From assembly GCA_021397835.1 (NCBI GenBank), contig JAJFZO010000087.1, positions 2,790,001 through 2,854,000 on the forward strand: a stretch of 64,000 bases of DNA, given 5' to 3'. A program made the position numbers and the translations under genes. The notes below the pieces were generated by a model. It ran no database searches, was not told where the DNA came from, and saw nothing but the letters and a program-made list of their open reading frames with translations. This document shows positions 1-13,177 of this stretch, piece after piece. How positions within the stretch are numbered: position 1 is the first letter of the stretch; every line of letters begins with the position of its first letter. This stretch comes from Moringa oleifera (taxonomy: Eukaryota; Streptophyta; Magnoliopsida; Brassicales; Moringaceae).

Positions 1-2468
1 ATGAGCTCAAATAAAAAATTAAATATATTTCATATAAATATATATTATTTATAAATATTACTATATTGGCCTTTTTGAATTTTAACTTAATGTGACATTC
101 AATCAATAATGAGAGAACAGGTTTCTTATTTATTATCTTTAAGGCCATGGTTAGGTAGAAAGCCGTTGGTAAGCAAGTTACGCACAAACCAGAAGACGTG
201 TACGCCAGCCTTTATTGAACCCCTCGGCTGGGCCACTGCGTCCAAGCCACGTAAACAAAAATCCATAAGTCATCACCAGACGTCACGCATCGTTTTCGTT
301 GTCTAGCTACGTGGCAGTACAGTCATTCACTTGGGCCAACAGATTGACGCCACGTAAACAAAAAAACCCGCCACATTCCCGGAGCTCAAGGGTAGCTCCA
401 GCGGGTCGTTTTTGTCCTTTAGCTACGTGGTATTTCAATCATTGAATCATTAAGTAATGTTGGCTTACAATTTGTGACAAGGGCCTGAAAATAATTTTAA
501 AAATATTTAATTTTGTTAAGTAATTATAATATTAAAGATTATGTTTTTAATTAAATTAGCAATGTGTAACTTTATAATTTTATTAATAAATTAATTTATG
601 AGTATTATTTTATATAATAATTTTTTATGAAATAAAATTATATATTATTATGATATTAATTATTCATTTATATTATAATTAAATTAATAATATAATATCA
701 TAAATTAAAAATAAAAAATTATTAATAAAATTTAAAATTAAATTAAATAAAAAATAATATAAAATTTATTTAAAATTTAAAAAATATATCTTATATGTCA
801 AATTAAATTTTAAAATAACAAATCAAACACTAATCTATTAATTCACTTTAAATTATATATTAACATAATTTATTATAAAAAATAAAAATAATTTTATTAA
901 TACAATATCTTAAAAATAATTAAAATAAATACTGGACTTTTATCTTGAGTCAATTTTTAAATTTTAAATAATGTTTGATCTCATAAAATTATTTTTTTAA
1001 TATTAAAATTCTTAAAAATAAATATTTTAAAATAATATTTTTAGTACTTAAAATTTTGATTTTTTATGAAAACTTGAATATTTTTTATAAAATTTTTAAA
1101 TTAAATTTCTTAATACTAAAATTGTAATTTAAATACATTTATTTTTTAATTTTTTAATATCATTCGATTGGATTTAAATTGATAACTGAAAGTATTACTT
1201 TTTAAACTTCAAAGTTTAATTTGAAACACAAATACAGTTTAAATTTTTAAATAATTTTTATAAAAAAATACAATTTAAGATAAAAATAAAATAAAAATTA
1301 TAAAAATTTAAATAACAATAAATGACATATTTTTAATAAATAAAAAATTATAAATATAATCCTTAATTCACAAAGTAATCAAATGAGATATACACTGAAT
1401 AAAAAAATTTAAGGAAAAAGAAAAAAATTATATGTAATACTTCTCGAATTAAAGAAATTTGATAATTTTAAAATAAAATTTTTCTTGTGTATATATAAAA
1501 CTTCATTCTTAGTTTATGTCCTTTCAAAAAAATAAAAATAAAACGCGAGTCACCAATTTATTTATTATTATATGAGATTCATTGATTAGAAAAACATAAA
1601 AATTAAAAAAAAAAGAATTTTCATTTCATATGTTTTGAACCAAAAAAAAAAAAAAGGACAATTTTGAATTGAAAGCTTCTCCTTCTCTAGTTGATATTTT
1701 AATGATATTCTTTATAAACATATAAAATTTTAAAAATTAATAACAGAATAATTAAAAAAATATTATTATTTAAAATAATACATAATAAAATTATAAAAGA
1801 GTAAAACAGAAAATCTTTTAAATTCAAAGAATATCAAAGATAAAAGATTAATTTAATAAACAAACACGAATTTTTAATTGAAATTTCATTTATATAGTGA
1901 TTAATATTTTAAAATTAAATTTATCTTTAAAATGTTTAAATTATAAATTATTATTAGTTTAAAATTTTATGATTAATTTAATAATTAAATTAAAATTTTA
2001 AAAATATTAATAGAATTGATATAAAATTTTTAAATATAAATTTATAAATAAAATTTGTCAAATTGATATAAAAATTAAATTTTAGATAAATGTTATTAAA
2101 TTTAAAATTAGAAATAACAAGGAATTATCAATACTAACTAATTTGATATCCACGCCCTTCAAAAGCGATGTGAATAAATAATGATTCTTTTATAATATAA
2201 ATATAGACGACAGGATGATTGCACAGGAATCCTAATCCTGCTGGGAATGGAAAACCTTAGTCACTCAGTCAGCTAAGGAGTCTCCCTTTTGATATGAACT
2301 TTCCAGTGAGTTTGAACTTGATCATTCTGTAAAATTTTGTGAAAAAGAAGCAGAATAAGAAAAGAATCTGTCCGGGTTTTGGCTTGTTCCGAACGCCTTT
2401 TCTTTTTCCAAATAATCTAGAAGTTATCTATCTTTGTGGTTTCTGATCGGAACGTACAACTCTGCGTA
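1..2468. other. Intergenic AT-rich DNA with a GC-richer repeat block at 109-441
   Basis: I see no gene here. Positions 109-441 are richer in GC and contain two imperfect direct copies, about 103-116 bp apart, that share GCCACGTAAACAAAAA (from 246 and 349) and TAGCTACGTGG (304 and 420). The ACGTGG cores resemble ABRE/G-box sites but no adjacent gene start is visible. From about 442 to 2150 the DNA is almost pure A/T with no coding signal. The last 250 bases are mixed in composition and are probably the promoter and 5' UTR of the ARIADNE gene. Confidence 0.6.
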
Positions 2469-5400
2469 ATGGAGGATCATATCAATGGCGATGAATATTG
2501 TTATGATCAATCTTATGATTATGGTTATGATTATGATCATGATGGTGGTGGCAGTGATGATGATCTTGAAGACTCCATCGGAGGGTTTCTACCTAGTAAT
2601 AGTGAGTTAATGTGGGCAGACACGAGGTCTCCATCGATCAAGGTAAGCAATTTTAGCGGGAAGGGTTGTTGAATCCGTTTATTCACTAATTTTGTGGTGG
2701 CTCTGAAAGCGGAATCAAATAATTTAATTTTTGTTGGTAAGTGAGAGTGCAGGGCTCTTGTTTGTCTGACAGACTATTGTCTATTTTAGTTTGCATATGT
2801 TCTCTATACTGCCAAACCTTGAAACAACAATTAAATGAAACAATGGGTTGTCCAGCTTTCATAAGTGGAGTTCAATAATGAGAGGAAAAAAAAAAAAGGG
2901 AAAGAAAGATTTCTGTAACTGAGCTTCTCTGGTTTGTTCCAGTGGGTTGGATAATCAGTTTCTGGATTTATATGAGCCTCGATAGCTATGAAAAAATTAA
3001 GAAATCATTTGAATGCTATTGAAGATTTTTTGTTTGCATGATTCACAATACATAAGCTGTTATCATTAGATTGGAAGTTGGGATTGTTTTTTTTCCTAAA
3101 TTGAGTTTATAAACTACAACAACTTCTGGTTTCCTTTTCTCTTTACCCTTGTTACTCATTAAAGTAGAGGGTAACTTGCTTCCTGCATGTTGACTATTTT
3201 GGTTTTGTGTTTTTTTTGTTCTTCCTTTTGAACTTATTGTTATTCTCTTTAACCTAAAATTTCAACTGGATTTTGGAATTATTGATGATTACTGATCCTC
3301 TTTCCTTCTTTTGCAGGTAATTTCAGAGGAATCTCTCCTGGCTGCACAGGTAAGGCATTTTTGTTCTTGTAGTGCTATTATTGATTCTCTGATTCTTTTA
3401 GGCCTTTGCAATGCTTTGTTGAACAAAGCATATGAAAAGATGTGTTCCTTAACCTGGCATTGCTTCAAATTGTGGGCATTAAACTTTGCAGAGAGAGGAC
3501 TTGCATAGAGTAATGGACTTGCTGGCCTTGAAGGAACATCATGCTCGTGCACTACTTATTCATTATTGTTGGAATGTCGATAAAGTCCTTGAGGTGCTTG
3601 TAGAGTATGGGAAAGATATATTGTGTGCTAAAGCAGGTGTAGCACTGGTGGAGCATGATGACCTTTCCATTTCCAAGCTCTCATCCCCCATTACATGCAA
3701 TATTTGCTTCGAGGAAATGTCTGCTGAAGAGTTCACTGTCATGGATTGTGGTCATTACTTTTGCAGTGCCTGTAAGTCTGCTGCCAGTTGGTTTTATTTT
3801 CTTTTATTACAGTAATTTCAAATATAAAGTTTGTCAAGTCTTTAAGCACCTGGTCAACTAGTTGTCATGTTAAGTCATCATTGCTGGGATCTCTTTAAAC
3901 TGTGATTTATGCTCCATCTCTCTTTGGTGCACGACAACACACTCTGCAGCTGAAGTCAATTTTAATGGTAGATGAAGTTAAAATTTGTATATGTTTGCTC
4001 TATTGTGGGACAAATTTTTCATGATGTTAAAATGCTTTTTATCAGTTTTTATTTTCTTTCTTCTTTTCAAAGGTAAATTGAAAATCTTTAAATCCTTCTT
4101 CAAACTTATATTATTACCAAGGCTCTATGTAAAATTCTTTGTCACACAAATAGATTGTATCTTTTATAAATTGACAGCACTGTTGGAATTGTGGCTATTT
4201 CTGGCTTTTCTTTTGCAATTGAATTGATGCAAATATTAACCATGAATAAAATCATGGAGAAACAAGCAAGAGTCTCAAATGATTTAACTAGCCTGGGCAT
4301 AAAATATGCTTATTACTAATGTTTAGTTTCCCAAAAAGAGCCTTTTTTCCCTTTCCCAGGTAGAAGCTTTCTCAACATGCAAGTGGTTTTTGTGTAGTTT
4401 GGTTGAAGAGTTTATGTTTTATATAGTTTTTATGATTATAAGAAATGAAGCTAAAATTGGTTGTGTTTTATTGTTCTTAGGTTGGACCGAGCATTTTATC
4501 TTTAAGATAAAAGAGGGCCAGAGTAGACATATTAGGTGCATGGCGCACAAGTGCAAAGCTATATGTGATGAAGTGAAAATCAGACAATTAGTCGGTGCAA
4601 GGGATCCAGATCTTGTGGAAAAGTTTGATAATTTCCTTTCGAAATCATATATTGAGGATAATAGAAGAGTTAAATGGTGCCCCAGTGTTCCCCATTGTGG
4701 GAATGCAATTCAAATTGAAGAGGATGAACATTGTGAGGTTGAATGTGCCTGTGGTCTACAATTTTGTTTTAGTTGCTCATTGGAACCTCATTCACCTTGT
4801 TCATGTCTAATGTGGGAAATCTGGACCAAAAAATTACATGATGAATCAGAGACACTTAACTGGTTGACAGGGCACACAAAGGCTTGCCCAAAATGCCGTG
4901 TTCCAGTTCAAAAGAATGGAGGATGTAACCTAGTATTGTGTCGCTGTGGGCAAACATTTTGGTGAGAATTCTTCTCTTCTGTTGATTCTTTTTCTTTTCT
5001 TTTTTGGTAAAATGGATTTTCATAGCTATGTAATCAAGTAGATTATTGTTTGCTTTAATGGTAAGTTTTGGTTAAACTCTTACTATCCGATGCTCTTGTG
5101 GATTTGCATTTCACTTTGGCTACTTTCTTTTGTTGTAATGTTTATAAAAAGAGCCAACTATTCGGAAGGCATTTACCATTTTATAGAGGATCAGGCTTCT
5201 GATATTAATGGTTTAACAGTTTGGCCACAACATACTGAACTCTCGATTATGTATCGATTCAGCTGGTTTCTGACCTTTGGCTGATTTTTAGAATATACGC
5301 TAAGCTTCTTTGATATGTTATAGAATATTTTAACTTTGAATATTCAAGTATGTTAGTTTTGATCTTGCTGGGATAATAGAGCAGGAGTGATATACCCCTC

Positions 5401-6542
5401 CTTTGGTTGGATTTCATATAGTAAAGCATTCTCTCTTTAATTTTATCTATTCTAACAAGTTTTGCTACCCATAATCAGACAAGACATGGCATTATACGTT
5501 GTCTGCTTTTGTGCAGCTGGCTCTGTGGTGCTGCTACTGGTAAGGATCATACTTGGACAGCAATTAGTGGTCACAGTTGTGGTAGATACAAAGAAGAATA
5601 TGAGAAGAAGTCTGAGGTGGCGACCAGGAACCTTAGACGCTATCAGCACTATTACAAACATTACAAAGCTCATACAGATTCTTTGAAGCTTGAATTTAAG
5701 CTGAACGAAAAAATCCAGAAAGCTATAGATCTACTGATGGAAAGGGAATTGACATCCAAAGATTTCAGTTGGATAACAAATGGACTCGATAGACTTTTCA
5801 GATTCCGGCGGGTTCTTTCATGTTCTTACTCGTTTGCATATTTTATGTTTGGTGATCTATTTGGAGAAGATATGACTAAGAAGGAAATACAGATAAAAAT
5901 GAACTTGTTCGAGGACCACCAGCAGCAGTTTGAGACCCATATTGAAAAGCTTTCGATGGCTTTGGAGGAGAAATTTGATGGATATTCAGAGGGTGACATG
6001 AACAAATTTCGAATGAGGGTTGTTACTCTTTCTGTGGCCACCGATAATCTTTGCCGAAATCTGTAAGTTTCTTACTTAAACCTCAAATTCTCAATAGGAT
6101 TAATCTGTGTAAAGGTTTCTAAAATAACCAAAGAATTAGGATTTTCTGGTGATATGACTGATGCAAATGTTTTGAACAGGAGAGAAATAGGTTATTTTTC
6201 TAATTTGTTATAATAGTGAGAGAACAAAAAAAAAAAATTGCAACAAATTACATTCATGGAACTTGTTTAATTTTCTAGTGTTACCATCTCTTTTAAACAT
6301 CAGCAAAAATTAGATCAACAGAAAAATCCGTTCCCATAGTTGAACTATTTCTAAATCTATGATCAACCTCATAGTATATGTCCTCCAGCCAACCTCATAT
6401 TTTTTGTGTAATCTTCTGCAGGTTTGAATTCATTGAGACTGATTTGTTGGGTTCTCTCAAGGGAGCTGATCACAGAATTGCCCCTTACAACTCAAAGGGT
6501 GTGGAGAAAGCTTCAGCAATTCAAAATAGTGAAGATGGTTAA
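2469..6542 (+). CDS. ARI: ARIADNE-type RBR E3 ubiquitin-protein ligase (plant ARI1/2/3 clade)
   Basis: RING-between-RING ligase that takes ubiquitin from an E2 onto its own cysteine and then onto a substrate. Six exons join in frame: 2469-2642, 3317-3349, 3492-3771, 4481-4961, 5517-6062, 6422-6542, giving 544 aa, a normal length for the family. The N-terminus is acidic and Tyr-rich (residues 1-40), followed by the conserved ESLLAAQREDL segment. RING1 starts at Cys138 (CNIC) with CGHYFCSAC at about 155-163. The IBR follows (CACGLQFCFSC). Rcat reads CPKC...KNGGCN with catalytic Cys311, and splicing of exons 4/5 restores FCWLCG. A C-terminal Ariadne helical domain follows. The residue two after the catalytic Cys is Leu, not the His of animal HHARI. 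The stop could be TAA 6540, or a few bases away if an extra intron (6538-6650) is removed. The upstream GTG-started extension at 2436 is ignored. Confidence 0.93.
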
Positions 6543-8576
6543 ATTTAGCCATTACTGGTACGAATATCAACTCTTTCAATTTAATCATGTTTTTAATCTC
6601 AAATTATATACTTCACTTAATTTCCTTCCCGCTTCTTATCGTTGCAGATTGATTCAGGCATAAGACAGATTAACTCGGCCTTCAATAGCAACTGATACAG
6701 AGAAACATAAAAGGAATAATGGACACTCTGACGGTGGGATTCAGCTCTTAGGAATTGAAGTAAAGATGGATGCTCTTTATTCAAGAAAAACTAAGAAGGA
6801 TAAGAATCTTAACATGCCATCAGCTGCAGATAGTTACAGTTTAATGAACATGTGTATGTACAGCTCAACAGTGGAGGTGTTTTTTTTTTCTCTTCTGGAG
6901 AACTAAGGTTGCTAGTAGAAGCATCTCTGACTTTCTGCCCTTATCATAGCTGATATTGATGTCTGCATGAGATTAGAGGTCTATATTCTTGTATTTAAAC
7001 AAATGATCATATAAGTTCAGGAAACATTTTAGTCATGAATTTAGGCAATTGGCTCTGCTGTCTTCTTGACTCAATTATCTGATGCTGCCTGGATACTTAT
7101 TTCGGATTTTGTTAGATGTTTAATTAGATCATAATTACGAGGGTAAATATTTAAATAAACTTTAATTTATTATTATATTTAAAATAAATCTTAATTCAAA
7201 ATAATTTAAAAAATTAATATGTCAGAGAGGAATTAGAATCAACTTCGAAATTTTCAAATTTTTTTTAGAGAATAGAAATACTCTATGGGATTTACAATTT
7301 ATTCTTTAAATCAAAGCAAATTATTATTTTATATTTTTTAAATATTAAAGCAAAATAAGAAAAAAAAATCGAAGATGCTGTTAATTAATATATTGGTTGA
7401 TGATAGAAGTCTACTATTTATTTTTAAAAAAATTATTATTATTAGTCAAAAATTAATGTTTAATTGTTTTAATTTTTAATTTATTTTAAAAAATATAATT
7501 TTAAGTTATATTAATTTCTATTTTTTAAATATTATAATATTTAGTAAAATATATAATATTATTTTTAATTAAAAATACACAAATTTACTTAAAGAATATA
7601 TAAGTAAATTTATGATATTTCATTTTTATTTAGATCAAAATAAACATATAAATAAGATAATTTTGATTCTGATTTTTGGAGGTCAAACAAATAATTTAAT
7701 TTAATCTGATTCTTTATTTCCATTTTTATCCATTCAAATTCTCATTTATTTTGATTCTTATCCATTTTAATTACTAAAATATTTAAAAAATAACTCAAAT
7801 TAATTTGACACTCTATTTCAAGTTTATATTTTATATTTAACTAATTTTTTTACTTATAAGTTATTTGTTATCATTTTTAAAATTTTTTTATAAAATTAAT
7901 TTTGAAAAAATCTTTTTAATAATGAAAAATTAATTTTTTATAATAATTTAAATATTTTTACTTCCATGAAAAATTATAAGTCAAAATTCATTAATTTAAA
8001 TATTTTTAACTTATATCATGTTATAATTATTATCTCTTTCATAAGTTTTAGTTATTTTTGTTTGTTTTTAGATTTTTTTTTAAAATATAGTTAATTAAAG
8101 TCTTACATATGATTTTCAAATGATATAAAATTTAAATTTTTATTTGTGATTTTTAAATAATATAAAATTTAGAAAGTTGATAAATATATTTTATATAAAA
8201 AATAATTTTGAAGTATACACATTTTTAACTTTGTATTTTCAACTAAAATAATATCAATTGAATCAATTATATACATATATATATATATATATAGATGATA
8301 TTTAACTTAATTTAATAGAATGTAGAGTGTAGTTTGAACAATTTTTGAAAAATTTTAAGAACAAAATATTTTAATTATTTCTATAATTGTTTAAATTAAT
8401 ATTTAATTTAAATTAAATTAAAAATTGATATATAACTGATAAAATTAATATATTAAAATTTAAGTTAATAAAATAAATATAATTCAAAATCACTATGTTT
8501 ATGTATATATAAATAACTATATATATATATATATATAAGTTTTAAAAATTTTACTTTATTTTTTAAATTAAATAGG
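6543..8576. other. ARI 3' region and AT-rich intergenic DNA
   Basis: Up to about 7130 the composition is mixed and probably includes the ARI 3' UTR, with a possible last spliced piece starting at 6651. After that the DNA is AT-rich with no coding signal. There are TA-dinucleotide runs at about 8273-8292 and 8517-8537, the second lying roughly 40 bases before the first recognisable pararetroviral sequence. Confidence 0.6.
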
Positions 8577-8598
8577 ACAAGTGGTACATAGGATACCA

Positions 8599-10485
8599 AT
8601 GGAAGATTATGAGTGTTATGAGTATTGTGATAATAGTTACGATTATAGTTATGAATGTTGTAGTAATCAAGAATATGATTATAGAGAAACTTGTGATAAT
8701 TATGAAGATAATTGTCCAAGTACTAGTTATAGAGAGTATAGCCAGGAATACCAAGAAGATCTAAACGATCGATACGATACAGAAAGTTTAGAACAAGAAT
8801 ATCAACCTTACGGACAAGAAAGTTATTCTGGTATTAGATATTTATCTAAACCCAGAAAAATAGGAAAAATAGTTAGTGAAAAGCCTCACTACTCAAACCA
8901 GGACGACATCCTACTTCAAGCAATCAACAAACTCCTAGAAAAGGAATCCAAACCCAAACAACCAAAATTCCAAATAAACAAAGATTTCCTTAGAACAGAC
9001 TTCAACTCAGAAGCCAATAGGCAAAAACGAGAATGGTTTATGACCATCTTCTCAACAGAACGAAGAAGTCAAATTAGGGAATAGTATTACAAAGAAATGG
9101 AAGAAAAACAAAAGAATATAGGATTCTTCGTATGGTTCGAATCTTATACACAACAAAAAGGGATAGAATACCCCTTCAAAACCCAACAAAAGGCCCCTAA
9201 GGCCAATAAAACCCAACAAGAGGCCCATAAGGCCAATGAAAAACAAAAAACAAGGATTAGGAAGCCTAGTCCTCAAAAGATGGACTCTTCCCAAGAGCCC
9301 AGAACCCAAGAGCCTCAAAACCCTTACAAGAAACCCAAGAGTCAAAAAGATCATAAAGATCTATATGACCCAAGCCAAATAGGCCTTCAAAGCCTACAAA
9401 ACCTAACCCAAAATCAATCTGTCCAGATTGACAACGATCCAAATCAGGACCAAGAAGACTATAGAAGTCTACATAATCCAACCCAAGTCCAAATACAAGA
9501 TAGCCAACCAATAGGATATCTAGAAAGCCCACTAAGTCAAGAATGCTTAGATAGCAAAAACCCAAAAAACCAAGAGGCCCAGAAGCCCATACTAGTAGCT
9601 GATCCTATTCAGGAACAGCCCACTAGTCAAACAACCAAGGAAGACTGTAAGGATGACCATATCCAAACAGCAAGTCCAACCCAAATACTAGACCTTGTAC
9701 TAATTAGTAACAAGGCCCAAAACAATCAAGCCATCCAAGGTGACCAAGCTATTGGTCCAGTACTCAAGGAGGATCCAACCCAGGAATTAGATGACAAAAA
9801 ATCTGAACCATCAATAGTCTATTCCAGAGACAAACCTCAGAAGCCTCTTCAGGAACTTAGGTGCATCCTGATAAGAGAACTCAAAGCAGAAGGAATTCTT
9901 CCTTCAACAGTCAAACCAAACTTAGATATAAGCCCAATCCAAGAAAAGGCAAAATGGAATCTAATCATTCCAAAAGCCTTTCTAGACTTCCAAGGTTTCC
10001 AATTAGTCAAGGACCTATCCAGATCATCAAACCAAATAAACTTGATCCAGTCAAGTAAGCGAACCCAAGTTAGGATTCAAGACCTGTATTCAGAAGTCAA
10101 TAGGCTCAAAACCCAAATCAGTCAACATCCGAAGGGAAATCGGATACAAATACAAAAGTGGTATGTACAAGCCACACTGGTAATTAATGATGATTTTCAT
10201 CTAATTACCATAGCCCTTGTAGACTCAGGAGCTGATCAAAACTGTATACAAGAAGGGTTGATCCCAACCCAATATTATGAAAAAACAACAGAAAGGCTTT
10301 ACGGAGCCAATGGAGTAGAACTCCAAGTCAAGTTTAAACTCACAAAAGTCAAAATATGCAATAATGGATATTGCATCAAAACTCCTTTTATCTTAGTTCA
10401 AGATTTACAACAAGGATTGATTTTAGGAAGTCCTTTCCTTACAAAAATATATCATTTCTCAGTAGATCAGGAAGCCGTTAAGTAG
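8599..10485 (+). pseudogene. Pararetroviral ORF1 fragment: acidic coat-protein tail and aspartic protease
   Basis: One reading frame apart from an in-frame TAG at 9082-9084; 629 codon positions including both stops. It opens with a Tyr/Cys/Asp-rich stretch (first 50 residues), then a basic segment, then a long Gln/Pro/Lys-rich linker (9160-9800) with a local imperfect repeat. At the end is a retropepsin-type aspartic protease with DSGAD at 10222-10236 and a conserved GSPFL motif further on. In a complete virus the reading frame would continue into reverse transcriptase; here it stops at 10483-10485 in AT-rich DNA. The beginning resembles the acidic region that usually follows the coat-protein zinc finger, but no zinc finger is present. 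The ATG at 8599 is only the first in-frame Met; the true viral start would lie upstream. Not functional as it stands. Confidence 0.8.
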
Positions 10486-11604
10486 AACTTATGATCGATT
10501 GAACAATAATAGACCTCCCACTTGAATCACGATAAATATATATCTAAGTAAATGTTTGAAATAGATTTTAATATTTTAAAAAATAATAAATTAAATTTTA
10601 ATAATTAATTAAAATGAAATTAAACTTTATAAAAAATCAAAAGTTGAAAATTTTAAATCAAAAATTTATATGATGAGTTTTAGTCTAAAAATTTTTAAAT
10701 ATATAAAAAATTCAATTATATTACTATAAATATTAGTTTTTTAAATTGAAAATATTTTTAAAATTTTTATAATATCAAAAATTTCAAAAAATTGTAAAAA
10801 TAACTTATGAATTGAAAATTATGTAAATTGAAAACATAAAATCATAATAAATGTAAATTTATTTGAAATATTTTTAAAATATTTTAACAACAAAAATTAC
10901 TTATTTTTAAAAATTATTTAAAATAAAATTTAATTTCATTTAACAATATAAAGTATATAATTATCTAAAATAAATTATAATACAATGTAACCGTGGCATA
11001 TCATGATTACATGGTACTGTATGACGTAAACATTAATGTGAACCTTAAAATTCTATTAAATATATATATATATGAGTTAAAACTTTTAAAAAAATTATAA
11101 ATAAAAGTAAAGCATTATTTTGAAAAATTCAAAATTTTAAATGCATAAAATTTTATTAACTAGGCAACCAATATTTTAAAAACCATATTTGATCAATTGA
11201 TTTGATTTTCAATGAGTTGGATTCATTTAAAATCGATATGGTTTATTTATTTTGCTAAATCAATATCATTTTATCATAATACTTTTAATTTTTATTAAAA
11301 TAAAATGTCTATTTAAATTTAAATAAAAAATAAAAATTTTTAAAAAAATTTCTTCCAATCTCATTATCATCTTTCTAAAAATAATTATTATTTTTAAATT
11401 TACATTACTTATTTTAATAATATATTTAAAATATTATAATAATTATTATAAATTTTAATTCGATTTCATTCAAATTTTATACATTTTATCCTTTATTTTT
11501 TTGGTTCAATTATTGTTAGATTTAATAACACTGTTTTTAACAATCGTTATTATCAAAAAAAAAATCAAAAGTAAAATTAATAACATCTTATTTACATTGA
11601 ATAA
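10486..11604. other. AT-rich segment interrupting the pararetrovirus
   Basis: About 1.1 kb of very AT-rich, stop-filled DNA between the protease and reverse-transcriptase parts of the virus. Flanking viral sequence on both sides has ordinary composition, so this looks like later inserted DNA or a junction between two viral pieces. I find no clean target-site duplication or terminal inverted repeat. A weak match (ATTGAA followed by A/T) exists near both edges. Parts resemble other AT-rich stretches of the window, for example near 61380. Confidence 0.55.
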
Positions 11605-13177
11605 AGCTACAAAAAAATTGAACTAGCAAGACTTCAGAAAACCCCTGAAATTCAAAACAAACAAAAACAAATTAGGTATCTTCATGAAGAGATACAATAC
11701 CAAAAGATAGAAGAACAATTAGCAAAACCAACAGTCCAGAACAGGATCAAGGAAATAGAAACAAAACTTCAAAAAGAAGTATGTGCAGAAATACCCAATG
11801 CCTTTTGGAATAGGAATACCCATAAGGTAACCCTGCCATACGAACCAGACTTTAGAGAAAGTCAAATCCCAACCAAGGCTAGACCAATACAAATGAATCA
11901 AGAACACTTAGAATACTGCAAAAAGGAGATACAAGAATTATTAGACAAAGGTCTAATTAGACCAAGCAAATTCCCATGGAGCTGTGCTGCTTTTTATGTA
12001 TATAAAAATACAGAAGTAGAAAGAGGAGCTCCAAGGCTAGTCATAAATTACAAACCCTTTAACAAAGTACTCAAATGGATTAGATATCCCATACCAAACA
12101 AACGAGACCTAATCAATAGGCTATACAAAGTTAAAATATTTTCAAAATTTGACATGAAGTCAGGATACTGGCAAATACAAATAGAGGAACAAGATAAATA
12201 CAAAACAGCTTTCAATGTATCCTTTGGGCAATATGAGTGGAATGTAATGCCCTTTGGTCTCAAGAATGCCCCATCAGAATTTCAAAACATCATGAATGAG
12301 ATCTTCAATGCTTATGCCTCATTCACAATAGTCTACATAGATGATGTATTGATCTTTTCAGAGTCAATAGATCAGCATTTCAAGCATCTGGAAATTTTTT
12401 TCCAACATTATCAAACGAAAAGGATTGGTTATATCTTCCAAGAAAATGAAGATATTCCAAACCAGGGTGAGATTCCTAGGATTTGAGATAACCCAAGGAA
12501 CCATTACCCCAATATCTCGCTCTATTGAATTTGCTGACAAATTCCCAGACGAAATCAAAAATAAAATCCAACTTCAAAGATTCCTAGGGTGTCTGAATTA
12601 TATTTCAGATTTCATTCCCAACCTCAGACAAACTAGTAAGCCATTATTCAAAAGAATTAGAAAAAATTCTCAAAATCAAGAATGGACCCAACAGATGACC
12701 GAAATAGTCAAAAACCTTAAAGCCAAGGCCAAATCATTGCCTTGCTTAGGAATACCCAATCCTGAGGCACCTCTAACTGTGCAGATAGATGCCTCTGAAC
12801 AAGGATACGGAGGTATCCTCACCCAACAAATACAAAACAAAGATCAAATAATTAGATACCAATCAGGGATATGGAATCCCACTCAGGAAAACTATTCAAC
12901 AGTCAAAAAAGGAATTCTAGCCATTGTATTATGTATTTCAAAATTTCAAGATGATTTATACAACAAGAAATTCCTACTAAAAATAGACTGCAAATCTGCA
13001 AAAGAAATTTTGCAAAAAGATGTTCAAAATTTAGTTTCAAAACAAATATTTGCAAGATGGCAAGCATTACTTTCTGTTTTTGACTTTGATATAGAATTCA
13101 TTAAAGGCAGTACAAAATTTATTCCTGATTTTCTCACCCGTGAATTCTTGCAGGGGAAAGTCAAGAAAAAATCATGA
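11605..13177 (+). pseudogene. Pararetroviral reverse transcriptase and RNase H
   Basis: Reads openly from 11605 in frame to about 12410, then needs a one-base shift (between roughly 12400 and 12425) to continue to the TGA at 13175-13177. The reverse transcriptase shows the fingers/palm blocks of Caulimoviridae and the active-site YIDDV at 12334-12348. RNase H follows, with an IDAS...GYGG block near 12786-12815 and a DCKSAKE block near 12990. No integrase domain follows RNase H; the frame ends in a short basic tail. In the virus this enzyme copies the pregenomic RNA into DNA in the capsid. The single shift and the lost N-terminal polyprotein make this copy defective. Confidence 0.88.

Noticed and set aside
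2469..2600. Similarity between the ARI N-terminus and the start of the pararetroviral ORF at 8599 (both MED followed by Tyr/Asp-rich runs)
   Set aside because: Both are low-complexity acidic, Tyr-rich stretches built of GAT/TAT codons. The order of residues does not align beyond a few positions and what follows is unrelated.
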